NCBI RefSeq assembly: GCF_010994275.1 | Contig: NZ_WMCD01000005.1 | Location: 186,001 to 250,000, forward strand | DNA: 64,000 nucleotides | DNA from: Cyclobacterium jeungdonense | GTDB lineage: Bacteria; Bacteroidota; Bacteroidia; Cytophagales; Cyclobacteriaceae | Reading direction: 5' to 3' | Part shown: piece after piece, positions 18,042 to 26,199 of the stretch | How the letters are laid out: every line of letters starts with the position of its first letter | Position numbering within the stretch: the first letter of the stretch is position 1 | The notes under the pieces: model-generated | What the model was told of the DNA's origin: nothing | The model's input: the letters and a program-made list of their open reading frames with translations, nothing else | Databases searched by the model: none | Position numbers and translations under genes: made by a program

Positions 18042-18647
18042 ATGGCTTTTAAACTTCCTAGTTTACCTTATGAAAAAAATGCGTTGGAGCCTCATATTGA
18101 TGCAAAAACCATGGAAATCCACCATGGCAAACACCATAATGCCTATGTGACCAAGTTAAATGATGCCATTGAAGGCTCTGACCTTGCCTCGAAAAGTATT
18201 GAAGAAATAATGCAGGGAATTTCCTCCGCACCAACGGCAGTTAGAAATAACGGCGGTGGCCATTACAACCACTCCCTTTTCTGGACTATTCTTTCTCCAA
18301 AGGGTGGTGGAACTCCTAGTGGTGAGCTGGCAGCTGCTATCGACAAAAAATTCGGTTCTTTCGAAAAATTCAAGGAAGAATTTTCAAATGCAGCTGCTAC
18401 CCGCTTTGGTTCTGGCTGGGCATGGTTGAGCGTTCATAACGGTGAGTTACAAGTAAGTTCCACCCCAAATCAGGATAACCCACTGATGGATATTGCCGAA
18501 ACTAAAGGAACACCCATTTTGGGATTGGATGTTTGGGAACATGCTTATTACCTTAATTACCAAAACAGAAGACCTGATTACATTGCCGCTTTCTGGAATG
18601 TGGTCAATTGGGATGAAGTAGCCAAAAAATATGCCGCTGCAAAATAA
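18042..18647 (+). CDS. sodA: Superoxide dismutase, Mn/Fe family
   Basis: A 201-residue cytosolic SOD. Metal ligands are His27 (EIHHGKHH), His77 ([10 protein letters not shown]), Asp163 and His167 ([12 protein letters not shown]). Gln144 in STPNQDNPL occupies the Mn-type second-sphere position and residue 71-73 is Gly-rich where Fe-SOD would place Gln, so manganese (or cambialistic) use is likely. The typical [18 protein letters not shown]-terminal helix is present. No signal peptide. A strong terminator follows at 18676. Confidence 0.94.
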   Translation: MAFKLPSLPYEKNALEPHIDAKTMEIHHGKHHNAYVTKLNDAIEGSDLASKSIEEIMQGISSAPTAVRNNGGGHYNHSLFWTILSPKGGGTPSGELAAAIDKKFGSFEKFKEEFSNAAATRFGSGWAWLSVHNGELQVSSTPNQDNPLMDIAETKGTPILGLDVWEHAYYLNYQNRRPDYIAAFWNVVNWDEVAKKYAAAK

Positions 18648-18675
18648 TTACAGCGACACATGCAAATATAAACGC

Positions 18676-18707
18676 ATCCCTCCGGAAATTCCGGGGGGAT
18701 TTTTTTG
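18676..18707 (+). terminator. Terminator after sodA
   Basis: Stem ATCCCTCCGG / CCGGGGGGAT around an AAATT loop (18676-18700), followed by seven T. Located 28 bases after the SOD stop. Confidence 0.88.
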
Positions 18708-18860
18708 TCCGGTTACCGCACAATAAAAGTGTACGGTATTAGTACAGCCACTTAAACATGTTGTTTTATAAATAATTGATAATCAATGTTTTAAATTTTT
18801 TATTTTCGTTTGGCACCCTTTTCCCATGGCATTGCAGGAAACCATTAATTGCGATTAGCC

Positions 18861-21296
18861 ATGAATTTTAGCAGGTATATCTTTGCCACCGTTTTATTTT
18901 ACTTGTTGGGTCTTAGCCATCTGGCAGCCCAGGATCTTCCAGCTCAGGTAGCTGGAACCGTTTTGGATGAAAATGAAGCTCCCTTGCCCTTCGCCAACGT
19001 ATTTTTACTTGATGCGGTGGAAAAGGAGTTGGTAACCGGAGCCATTACCGATGAGGCCGGAAACTTTTACCTTCCCGCTACCACGAGTCTACCACTAACC
19101 CTGGGCGTTTCCACCATTGGATACGATACCTTTAATAGTCAACCATTCCAGTTAAAGCCTGGAGAGAAAAAGAATTTCGGTACCATCCAGTTGACAGTCC
19201 AGGTTTCAGGTCTGGACGAGGTAACGGTAAGAGCAGCACGACCAGATGTGCTGATTCAGGCTGATAAAACGGTGGTGACGGTGGAAGGTACCGTGATGGC
19301 AGAGGGGAATAGTGCCCTGGATGTCATCGGGCGTTCGCCAGGAGTATTTGTAGATGCGGATGGAAATATCAATCTAAATGGCCGCACAGGTGTAATTGTT
19401 CTTGTCGATGACCGGCAGACATACATGAGTGCCGAAGACCTGGCCAATTTCCTCCGTGCCATGCCGGCGGACAATATACGAAGCATTGAGGTGATCCAAA
19501 ACCCTCCTGCGAAATACGACGCCGAAGGTGCCGCTGGTGTAATCAATCTGGTTTTGAAGAAAAACACGCTAAATGGTACCAATGGTAACATACACGTTGG
19601 CAGTCAGTACAACGGAATACACACGCCATCAGCCGGTGCTACACTGAATGTAAAAAACAATAAATGGACCTCCAATGCCAGCCTGAATTACAACGAATTC
19701 GGGCGCTTCCTGGACCTGGAGATCTTTCGCAGGTTTCAATTGGAAAACGGCCTATCAGAGTTTGATCAGGAGGCCCGTCTGAAGTTGCTGAGAAAGAACC
19801 TGTTTTTTTCAGGGGGAACCGATTACCAAATCAACGAAAACCATACCCTGGGAATCAACCTTCAGGCTTCGTCTCAAAAAGGAACCGAGGATGGCAATTC
19901 GCTTACGGCCATCACCAATCCTGAAAACGCCAATCTGAATTATTTGAACGCCCTGAATGACGGCGAATCAGACAATACCCGGGTTTTTGGCAACTTCCAC
20001 TATACCGGTAAACTGGATACCCTTGGAACAAAGTTATCGGCAGACATCGATTATACCCGCATGGATGCCGGAAGCCTGAGTTTGCTGGATAATCAATATT
20101 GGCTTAATGAAAACACGTCAGACGGGACTTCCGATAGGATTCGGACCGGAAACGAGATGGCCTATTCTATTTTCACAGCAAAAGCAGATTTCACGAAGCC
20201 TTTTGGCAAAGAAAAAGTATTGGAAACCGGGGTCAAGGGGAGTTGGGTGACCTCTGATAACCTGTTGGAAATCACCAAAAGTGTGGAAGAAGGTCCCTTT
20301 GCTCCGGATCCCAACAGCAATCACTTTATTTACAAGGAAAATGTGCTGGCTGCCTATGCTTCCTACAAGGCGCCGTTAAGTGAAAAACTGAGTTTTCAGG
20401 CTGGATTGCGAACAGAATACGCAGCGATAGAAGGGAATTCAATCACGGGTTCGGAAATCAATACGCAGGAGTATCTAAACCTGTTTCCCAGTGCCTTCCT
20501 GCAGCATCAGGTGTCTGAAAATTACCAAATCGTATACAATCTCAACCGACGGATTACCCGACCCTATTACCGGCAATTGAACCCTTATGTTTTCTACATA
20601 GATCCCCTTACCACCGAGGAGGGCAACCCCAACCTCAGGCCTCAGTATGCCAACAACCTGGAGATGAACCACATCATCAAAAATGCCTATCAGTTTTCAC
20701 TTTCTTTTTCCCAGACCGAAAATGCCTTTGGACAAATAATGGTTCAAGATGATGAAACGAGGAAAACACGCATACAGATGCAAAACCTGGATCGGACGCA
20801 AAACCTGAGTCTGAGAGCAGTAGTTCCGGTAGAATTTGCCAGTTGGTACAGTACCAGCAACATGCTACAATTAAATGGCAATACCTTTCAGTCTCAGTTG
20901 GGAGATGAGTTATTGGATGAAAAGCAATTTTCCTTCATGGCCCGAACGCAGCATAACCTGATCCTTCCCAAGGGGTTCAAGTTGGAACTGGTAGGAATCT
21001 ACCGAAGTCCGTTTCGGGATGGTCAGTTGGTGATAAACGCCATGGGCTGGATGGATGCCGGTATCACCAAAACCTTTTATGAGGACAAATTAAGCCTTAC
21101 CGTAAACGGATCGGATATTTTTCGAACCATGAAATTTAAGGGGAACATTGACTTTGATCGCATTGATACTGACGTGAGACAGTATAATAGTGTTCAAAGC
21201 GTACGATTTACATTGCGTTGGAAGTTTGCACAGGGAGAGCAATTTAAGGTAAACCAACGAAGCGGAAGTACGGAAGAAAGAAATAGACTGGAATAA
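18861..21296 (+). CDS. Outer-membrane beta-barrel receptor with carboxypeptidase-like domain (OMP_b-brl_3 type)
   Basis: An 811-residue outer-membrane protein; the ATG at 18861 gives a good signal (MNFSRYIFATVLFYLLGLSH). Domains: a carboxypeptidase-regulatory-like domain (about 35-120, VAGTVLDENEAPLPFANVF); a TonB plug (about 130-240, DVIGRSPGVFVDADG, then RSIEVIQNPPAKYDAEGAAGVINLV); and a 560-residue beta-barrel. No SusD partner follows, so this is the solitary receptor type. Ligand unknown; siderophore, metal or peptide uptake are all possible. A terminator follows at 21324. Confidence 0.88.
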   Translation: MNFSRYIFATVLFYLLGLSHLAAQDLPAQVAGTVLDENEAPLPFANVFLLDAVEKELVTGAITDEAGNFYLPATTSLPLTLGVSTIGYDTFNSQPFQLKPGEKKNFGTIQLTVQVSGLDEVTVRAARPDVLIQADKTVVTVEGTVMAEGNSALDVIGRSPGVFVDADGNINLNGRTGVIVLVDDRQTYMSAEDLANFLRAMPADNIRSIEVIQNPPAKYDAEGAAGVINLVLKKNTLNGTNGNIHVGSQYNGIHTPSAGATLNVKNNKWTSNASLNYNEFGRFLDLEIFRRFQLENGLSEFDQEARLKLLRKNLFFSGGTDYQINENHTLGINLQASSQKGTEDGNSLTAITNPENANLNYLNALNDGESDNTRVFGNFHYTGKLDTLGTKLSADIDYTRMDAGSLSLLDNQYWLNENTSDGTSDRIRTGNEMAYSIFTAKADFTKPFGKEKVLETGVKGSWVTSDNLLEITKSVEEGPFAPDPNSNHFIYKENVLAAYASYKAPLSEKLSFQAGLRTEYAAIEGNSITGSEINTQEYLNLFPSAFLQHQVSENYQIVYNLNRRITRPYYRQLNPYVFYIDPLTTEEGNPNLRPQYANNLEMNHIIKNAYQFSLSFSQTENAFGQIMVQDDETRKTRIQMQNLDRTQNLSLRAVVPVEFASWYSTSNMLQLNGNTFQSQLGDELLDEKQFSFMARTQHNLILPKGFKLELVGIYRSPFRDGQLVINAMGWMDAGITKTFYEDKLSLTVNGSDIFRTMKFKGNIDFDRIDTDVRQYNSVQSVRFTLRWKFAQGEQFKVNQRSGSTEERNRLE

Positions 21297-21323
21297 GTTT
21301 AGATTAGGTTTTTTAATAATACT

Positions 21324-21352
21324 AAAAACAGCGTCCGGTGGATGCTGTTTTT
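21324..21352 (+). terminator. Terminator after the outer-membrane receptor gene
   Basis: Inverted repeat AACAGCGTCC / GGATGCTGTT (21327-21336 and 21340-21349) flanked by A and T runs. It sits between two convergent genes and could serve both. Confidence 0.7.
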
Positions 21353-21389
21353 GTTTTATCTCCAGGAAAAACCATTCTAACAGCGAGTT

Positions 21390-21854
21390 TTATTCAAAAT
21401 GGTAGAGAAAAATCAAATGGGCAGACAAGGCGGGTTTTCGCTCTCCCTTGATTTCAAGCTTCACCTTCATTTCCGTTTTGATGGTACCTCGAAGATCGCT
21501 GATGTTTGCCAGGGTAGCGACCATCCTGATCTCGTCGTTTACTTTTACCGGGTTGGCAAAGCGGAGATTTTCGATCCCATAATTGACCATCATTTTAAGG
21601 TTGTTTACCTGTACGATCTGATTCCAGAGATAGGGGACCAGGGAAAGGGTCAGGTACCCGTGGGCAATGGTGCATCCAAAGGCACCTTCGGCTTTCGCTT
21701 TTTCCGGGTCGGTATGGATCCACTGATGGTCCAGGGTCGCATCTGCAAACAGGTTAATCTGTTTCTGGCTGACCTGGTGGTAATCCGATACCCCTAGCTC
21801 TTTTCCTATATATTGCTGAAAATCTTCAAAGCTATTTATGATCAGTTTGCTCAT
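21390..21854 (-). CDS. MaoC-family (R)-specific enoyl-CoA hydratase/dehydratase
   Basis: A 154-residue hot-dog-fold protein of the MaoC dehydratase family. The hydratase motif is present: FADATLDHQWIHTDPEKA with Asp42 and His47, then the conserved IAHGYLTLSL (His65). Cytosolic, acting on acyl-CoA or acyl-carrier substrates. The gene is isolated, so the pathway is not indicated by neighbours. Confidence 0.88.
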   Translation of the reverse strand: MSKLIINSFEDFQQYIGKELGVSDYHQVSQKQINLFADATLDHQWIHTDPEKAKAEGAFGCTIAHGYLTLSLVPYLWNQIVQVNNLKMMVNYGIENLRFANPVKVNDEIRMVATLANISDLRGTIKTEMKVKLEIKGERKPALSAHLIFLYHFE

Positions 21855-21955
21855 GATTGGGTTGGTTATAAAAAAATAAAAGTATCAAAACCCCCTTGAT
21901 TTAAAAACAATTTTCCAAATAAAAGCCTGCCAACCTTTTTTTTGGTCGGAAATAC

Positions 21956-22432
21956 CTAGCTTTTTTTCCGGAAATACAACCACCCCAATGTCAGACTGCT
22001 GAGAAAAAACAGTAATGTGGTCCACTCATAGGTCCTTTTTTTTCCTTTTTCCTGCAGAATGTCCTCATCTCTCTCTAGCAAGGCTCGCTTCAATTTCACA
22101 ATATCTGCTTCCGCTTTCTGGGCAATGTATTTGTAATCTTCTTTTTCGTATCCGATTTCAGTGGTTTGAATATCCTTCAGCATTTCCAACTCCTGCATGA
22201 TTTGATTGTCTTTTTGAATGATCCGCCCCATCCATTCGTTGGTTGCTTCCATGTCCTTTTTAGTACGGTTTCCAAAGAGGCCTGACTTTTTGCTTTCGGA
22301 AGTTTGCCATTGCTGATGGAGGGTTTCCCTTTCCTGAAGCAACCGATTTAATTTTTCCTGCGCTACCGCCAGGTTAGGCAAGGTCATCAGCCACACCACT
22401 AATCCCAAAAAATACACCGTCCGATTATTCAT
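21956..22432 (-). CDS. Secreted coiled-coil protein with C-terminal membrane anchor
   Basis: A 158-residue protein of unknown family. It has a signal peptide (residues 1-24, ending NLAVAQ), a long charged, Gln/Glu/Lys-rich helical stretch (25-130) that looks like a coiled coil, and a single hydrophobic segment (about 137-153) followed by RKKS at the very C-terminus. It therefore presents a periplasmic helix tethered to the inner membrane. No catalytic motif. Confidence 0.6.
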   Translation of the reverse strand: MNNRTVYFLGLVVWLMTLPNLAVAQEKLNRLLQERETLHQQWQTSESKKSGLFGNRTKKDMEATNEWMGRIIQKDNQIMQELEMLKDIQTTEIGYEKEDYKYIAQKAEADIVKLKRALLERDEDILQEKGKKRTYEWTTLLFFLSSLTLGWLYFRKKS

Positions 22433-22533
22433 ACTACTCTTTCTTTCTTGGCCTATTGTTTCTATCCAAACTAGCCCTACTCAAAAAACATGCCTAAATC
22501 TAGTCGCTTTTGGTTTCCCGGATTATGGAAACC

Positions 22534-23439
22534 TTACTCTTTATTTCCCGGTAAAAATTCGTTGAGTACTTGCCGAAGGTAATCCCGGTCCAGGTGGGTA
22601 TAGATTTCCGTAGTGGTGATGCTTTCGTGCCCCAGCATCTCCTGAACCGCCCTCAAGTCCGCACCACCTTCCACCAGGTGAGTGGCAAAGCTGTGCCTGA
22701 AGGTATGGGGACTGACTTTTTTGGTAATGCCAGCCCTTGCTGCCATTTTTTTTATGATTAGAAAAACCATTACCCTGGAAAGCTTCTTTCCCCGATTGTT
22801 AAGAAAAAGGTATTCCTCATGTCCCTTGGCTATGGGTCCTTGTTTCCGGACGTCTTCCAGGTAGATGCGCAGGTATTTGGCTGCCGATTTACCGACTGGC
22901 ACCAGCCGCTCTTTGTTGCCTTTTCCCAAAACGCGCAAAAACCCAATATCTTCAAAATAATGCCCCTTTTTCAATTGGGTTAATTCTGATACCCGGAGTC
23001 CGCTACTATAGAGCATTTCCAGCATAGCCCGGTTACGATGACCTCCGGGCTGTCCCATTGGTACGGCTTCCAATATGCTTTCTATTTCCAGATAACTCAG
23101 GGTGTCCGGCAGTGTACGGGTTAGCTTTGGAGCCTCCAGAAGCAAAGCCGGGCTATCTGCAATTTTATCCTCGTATAGCAGGTACTTGTAAAAGGCTTTG
23201 ATACCGGATATGATTCGTGCCTGAGAAAATTCAGAAATGTTTCCGCTGGCCAGTTTGTTGACAAACTGCCTCAAATGATACAATTCAGTGGTAACCGGGG
23301 TACAGTCAGGAAAATTTTTCTCCATAAAGGCAGCCAGTTTTTCCACATCCTGTCGGTAAGCCAAGAGGGAGTTTTCGCTCAGGGAGCGTTCTATTTTGAG
23401 GTAATACCCAAAGGCATTGATCTCCTTTTCCCAGGTCAT
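22534..23439 (-). CDS. xerD: Tyrosine recombinase XerD
   Basis: A 301-residue tyrosine recombinase that resolves chromosome dimers at dif. The complete catalytic set is seen: Arg149 (SGLRVSEL), Lys173, His245 and Arg248 (HTFRHSF), His271 (LGHESITTT) and nucleophile Tyr280 (IYTHLD). The N-terminal SAM-like core-binding domain is residues 1-90. The length and the housekeeping neighbours (aroQ, aminotransferase) favour the chromosomal XerD rather than a mobile-element integrase. Confidence 0.93.
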   Translation of the reverse strand: MTWEKEINAFGYYLKIERSLSENSLLAYRQDVEKLAAFMEKNFPDCTPVTTELYHLRQFVNKLASGNISEFSQARIISGIKAFYKYLLYEDKIADSPALLLEAPKLTRTLPDTLSYLEIESILEAVPMGQPGGHRNRAMLEMLYSSGLRVSELTQLKKGHYFEDIGFLRVLGKGNKERLVPVGKSAAKYLRIYLEDVRKQGPIAKGHEEYLFLNNRGKKLSRVMVFLIIKKMAARAGITKKVSPHTFRHSFATHLVEGGADLRAVQEMLGHESITTTEIYTHLDRDYLRQVLNEFLPGNKE

Positions 23440-23524
23440 CCGGTAAATTTAAGAGGTACTGCTGGTATTATCTCCATTAAAACAAAAACAATGGAATAAA
23501 TCCCCTAATTAAGGGCCGATTGCT

Positions 23525-23532
23525 TACCTTTG
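23525..23532 (+). promoter_or_regulatory. -7 promoter element for aroQ
   Basis: TACCTTTG fits TAnnTTTG. Transcription would begin about 23538, after the TTG at 23530, which supports the GTG at 23569 as the aroQ start. No clear -33 element. Confidence 0.5.
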
Positions 23533-23568
23533 TCGCTTGAATCCGTACCAATTAAAACGCCAGAAAAC

Positions 23569-23997
23569 GTGAAAATAGCAATCATTAACGGACCCAACCT
23601 TAACTTGTTGGGAAAACGGGAACCGGAAATTTACGGGAGCCGCTCGTTTGAAGATTATTTTGGAAACCTGGTCCAAAAATACCCCGATCTGGAACTCTCC
23701 TATTTCCAAAGTAATGGGGAAGGAGAGCTGGTCAACCAGTTGCATGCCGTCGGTTTTGAAGTGGACGGCATACTGATCAACGCCGGGGCCTATACCCATA
23801 CCTCGGTGGCGATAGGCGATGCTCTGGCGGCCATCAGCAGCCCTGCGCTGGAAATCCACATTTCGAATATCTACCAGCGGGAAGAATTCCGTCATAAAAG
23901 CTTTTTGTCCCGACAATGTGTGGGCATGATCGCAGGTCTGGGATTGCTGGGGTACGAATTGGGATTGCAGTATTTTATAAAGAAAGAAAATTCTTAA
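23569..23997 (+). CDS. aroQ: 3-dehydroquinate dehydratase, type II
   Basis: A type II DHQase of 142 residues, third step of the shikimate pathway. Motifs: NGPNLNLLGKREPEIYG with the loop Arg17 and catalytic base Tyr22; INAGAYTHTS (Asn71); EIHISN (His97); and REEFRHKS. I start at GTG 23569, which gives the usual family N-terminus VKIAIINGPN; the longer frame to 23530 overlaps the promoter. Its TAA overlaps the ATG of the next gene by one base. Confidence 0.93.
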   Translation: MKIAIINGPNLNLLGKREPEIYGSRSFEDYFGNLVQKYPDLELSYFQSNGEGELVNQLHAVGFEVDGILINAGAYTHTSVAIGDALAAISSPALEIHISNIYQREEFRHKSFLSRQCVGMIAGLGLLGYELGLQYFIKKENS

Positions 23998-25058
23998 TGT
24001 CTATGCTAACATTTGCTCCGGGACCTTCCAAAGTATTCGATAAGCTTCCCGATTATTTTCAGGATGCCTATCGGCAGGGAATCCTAAGTGCCAACCACCG
24101 AAGTTCCGTTTTTATGGACCTGTATCGGGATACCGAAAAACGGATGAAGCAAAAGCTGGAAATACCTTCGGATTACCGGTTACTGTTTACCTCCAGTGCG
24201 ACCGAAAACTGGGAAATCATTACTCAATCTCTCGTGGAGCGGGCATCCTTCCATGTTTACTCCGGTTCATTTGGAAAAAAATGGTTTGGCTTTGCCCAGC
24301 ACATTATCCCTGAAACGGACTCGCTGGTATTGGACAAGAACAAGGCATTATCCGTTGAAGACCTGGAGATCAGTAGTGCATTTGATATCCTTGCCATCAC
24401 CCAAAACGAGACTTCCAATGCCACGCAGGTACCTAATGAGAAACTGGCAGCTCTGAGAGAGAAATTCCCAGACAAAATGCTGGCAGTTGACACCACCTCC
24501 TCTATGGGAGGTATTTTCCTGGATTTTAAGCTCGCGGATATCTGGTTTGCTTCGGTACAGAAATGCTTTGGCCTGCCTGCCGGGTTAGGCTTACTGGTAC
24601 TCTCCCCCAAAGCCATCGAAAAGGCAAAAAGTATTGGGGAATACGGCCGATACAACAGCCTGAATTTTATGCTGGAAAATGCGGACATCTACCAGACTCA
24701 TTACACGCCGAATGTATTGGGCATTTACCTCCTAAACCGGGTACTTGGAGACATGCCAGGCATTCGGGTCGTACAGGAGCAAACCGAAAGCAGAATGAGG
24801 CAATTGGAGCAACTGGTGGAAAACTCACCTTCCCTGGCGTTTTTGGTAAAAGAGGCTACCAATAGAAGTCGCACTGTACTGGGTGTGGGTGGAGAAGAAG
24901 GCTTTATCCAGTCGATAAAGAAAGCAGCGGAAGCCCAGGGGATGCAAATGGGTAGTGGCTACGGCCCCCTGAAACCCACCAGTTTCCGGATAGCTAACTT
25001 TCCTGCCATTACTGATGCTGAATTTACCAAATTGATCCGTTTTCTAACGAATTATTGA
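23997..25058 (+). CDS. Class V (SerC-like) aminotransferase
   Basis: A 353-residue PLP-dependent class V aminotransferase. It opens with MSMLTFAPGPSKVF, the usual SerC/class V N-terminus. The PLP lysine is Lys189 in SVQKCFGLPAG, with Asp165 (VDTTSSMGG) near the cofactor. The final part (PTSFRIANFPAITD) is also typical of the fold. It may be a phosphoserine aminotransferase-type enzyme; a PhnW- or alanine-glyoxylate-type role is possible but unsupported. TAATG overlap couples it to aroQ. Confidence 0.75.
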   Translation: MSMLTFAPGPSKVFDKLPDYFQDAYRQGILSANHRSSVFMDLYRDTEKRMKQKLEIPSDYRLLFTSSATENWEIITQSLVERASFHVYSGSFGKKWFGFAQHIIPETDSLVLDKNKALSVEDLEISSAFDILAITQNETSNATQVPNEKLAALREKFPDKMLAVDTTSSMGGIFLDFKLADIWFASVQKCFGLPAGLGLLVLSPKAIEKAKSIGEYGRYNSLNFMLENADIYQTHYTPNVLGIYLLNRVLGDMPGIRVVQEQTESRMRQLEQLVENSPSLAFLVKEATNRSRTVLGVGGEEGFIQSIKKAAEAQGMQMGSGYGPLKPTSFRIANFPAITDAEFTKLIRFLTNY

Positions 25059-25070
25059 CGCAATGGCCGC

Positions 25071-25649
25071 ATGTTTGATTTCAGGGAAATACTTTCGGTT
25101 ACACTGATACTCTTTTCGGTCATTGATATTTTGGGATCCATCCCCATCGTTATCAATCTCCGAAAGAAGGTAGGACATATTCAAAGCGGAAAGGCCACCA
25201 TTGCCGCGGGGATATTGATGGTATTGTTTTTGGTTTTGGGTAAATCCATTCTGGAACTCTTTGGCATAGGAGTCGAGGATTTTGCCATTGCCGGGGCGCT
25301 CATCATCTTTGCTTTGGGTGCAGAAATGATTTTGGGAATAGAGATTTTCAAGCCCGATCCTTCTGCCGGCTCCACGAGTACCTCCATCGTACCCATCGCA
25401 TTCCCGCTAATCGCCGGTGCAGGTACCCTGACCACCATCCTGACACTGAAATCTGAGTATTCCCAGGCTAATCTTGCCGTAGGCATTGTGCTAAACCTGA
25501 TCATTATCTTTGTGGTACTAAAAAGCACCAATTGGCTGGAGCGGAAATTGGGGCAGACCGGTTTGGATGTACTGAGAAGAATTTTTGGGATTATCTTGCT
25601 TTCCATAGCCATCAAGATCTTCAAAAGCAACGTATTTCCAGAACTCTAA
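25071..25649 (+). CDS. MarC-family integral membrane protein
   Basis: A 192-residue membrane protein with six hydrophobic segments and the family features: DILGSIPIVINLRKK near the N-terminus, FGIGVEDFAIAGALIIF, and IPIAFPLIAGAGTLTTIL-like central sequence (read here as VPIAFPLIAGAGTLTT). MarC-family function is not well defined. It follows the aminotransferase by 12 bases, so probably in the same operon. Confidence 0.9.
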   Translation: MFDFREILSVTLILFSVIDILGSIPIVINLRKKVGHIQSGKATIAAGILMVLFLVLGKSILELFGIGVEDFAIAGALIIFALGAEMILGIEIFKPDPSAGSTSTSIVPIAFPLIAGAGTLTTILTLKSEYSQANLAVGIVLNLIIIFVVLKSTNWLERKLGQTGLDVLRRIFGIILLSIAIKIFKSNVFPEL

Positions 25650-25713
25650 AGGCCTGTCAGCGGGAAAAACCGGCAAGGCGGCTCAAATTATTAGATAAAT
25701 TGTTTTTATGATT

Positions 25714-25743
25714 TTTGATTTGCAAAAAAAAGAACTACTTTTG
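25714..25743 (+). promoter_or_regulatory. Promoter of the tRNA-Pro gene
   Basis: -33 TTTG (25714-25717) and -7 TACTTTTG (25736-25743) separated by 18 bases; the tRNA begins 30 bases later. Confidence 0.55.
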
Positions 25744-25772
25744 TCATCGCTTTGGGAGTAAAACCAAAAGCA

Positions 25773-25850
25773 CGGGGTGTAGCGTAGCCCGGTCATCGCG
25801 CCTCGTTTGGGACGAGGAGGTCGCAGGTTCGAATCCTGCCACCCCGACCA
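25773..25850 (+). tRNA. tRNA-Pro (anticodon TGG)
   Basis: Acceptor CGGGGTG pairs with CACCCCG; the anticodon stem CTCGT/ACGAG encloses TTTGGGA with anticodon TGG; the T-arm carries GGTTCGAATCC. The 3' CCA is encoded (25848-25850). A terminator follows at 25857. Confidence 0.95.
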
Positions 25851-25856
25851 ATGCAC

Positions 25857-25889
25857 AAAAAAACCTACCTTTTTAAGGTGGGTTTTTTT
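25857..25889 (+). terminator. Terminator after tRNA-Pro
   Basis: Stem AAACCTACCTT / AAGGTGGGTTT (25861-25871, 25875-25885) with a following T run, seven bases after the tRNA. Confidence 0.85.
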
Positions 25890-25932
25890 GTGCTTTAAAC
25901 TTTCAATTCCTACAAAGTGGCAGGACGAGAAC

Positions 25933-25993
25933 CGGGGTTCGCGTGGGGCCGTTCAGCATGCCTGTGGGTTACGAGTAATCCTGGCACCCCGAC
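25933..25993 (+). pseudogene. Decayed second tRNA-Pro copy
   Basis: About 60 bases resembling the intact tRNA-Pro at both ends: CGGGGTTCGCGT at the 5' end and AATCCTGGCACCCCGAC at the 3' end (17 of 18 bases identical to the true T-arm and acceptor). The D-arm and anticodon arm are shortened and scrambled, so it cannot fold as a normal tRNA. It is most simply a tandem tRNA copy that has lost its middle; a remnant of an integration site is the alternative. Confidence 0.5.
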
Positions 25994-26102
25994 ACAATAA
26001 AGGTGCGTTAGGCGGGGAATTTGCAACTCCTATCAGAGTGTTCACGCCGATACGGGCCAAAGCGATCGTAAACACCATCACTTTTTCCAATTAGACACCT
26101 AA

Positions 26103-26149
26103 CATTCAAAAATAAGGCCCGGCCGCCCTCAAAAGAGTTTGGCCGGGCC
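26103..26149 (-). terminator. GC-rich terminator of the dab/sulP/porin operon
   Basis: Perfect 9-base arms GGCCCGGCC (26116-26124) and GGCCGGGCC (26141-26149); read on the minus strand the stem is followed by TTATTTTTG. It lies about 50 bases after the porin-gene stop and ends the five-gene operon. Confidence 0.8.
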
Positions 26150-26199
26150 CGATCCATCAACCTCAAAGACTGATTACGTTTTTGACTGAAAGCAAAAAC

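Noticed and set aside
22534..23439. Tyrosine recombinase as sign of a phage or integron
   Set aside because: The flanks are housekeeping genes, no attachment repeats or phage genes occur, and the length fits chromosomal XerD.
25851..25993. Integrative element inserted in the tRNA-Pro 3' end
   Set aside because: Only about 130 bases separate the intact and decayed copies and no integrase or cargo is present; a decayed tandem tRNA is simpler.
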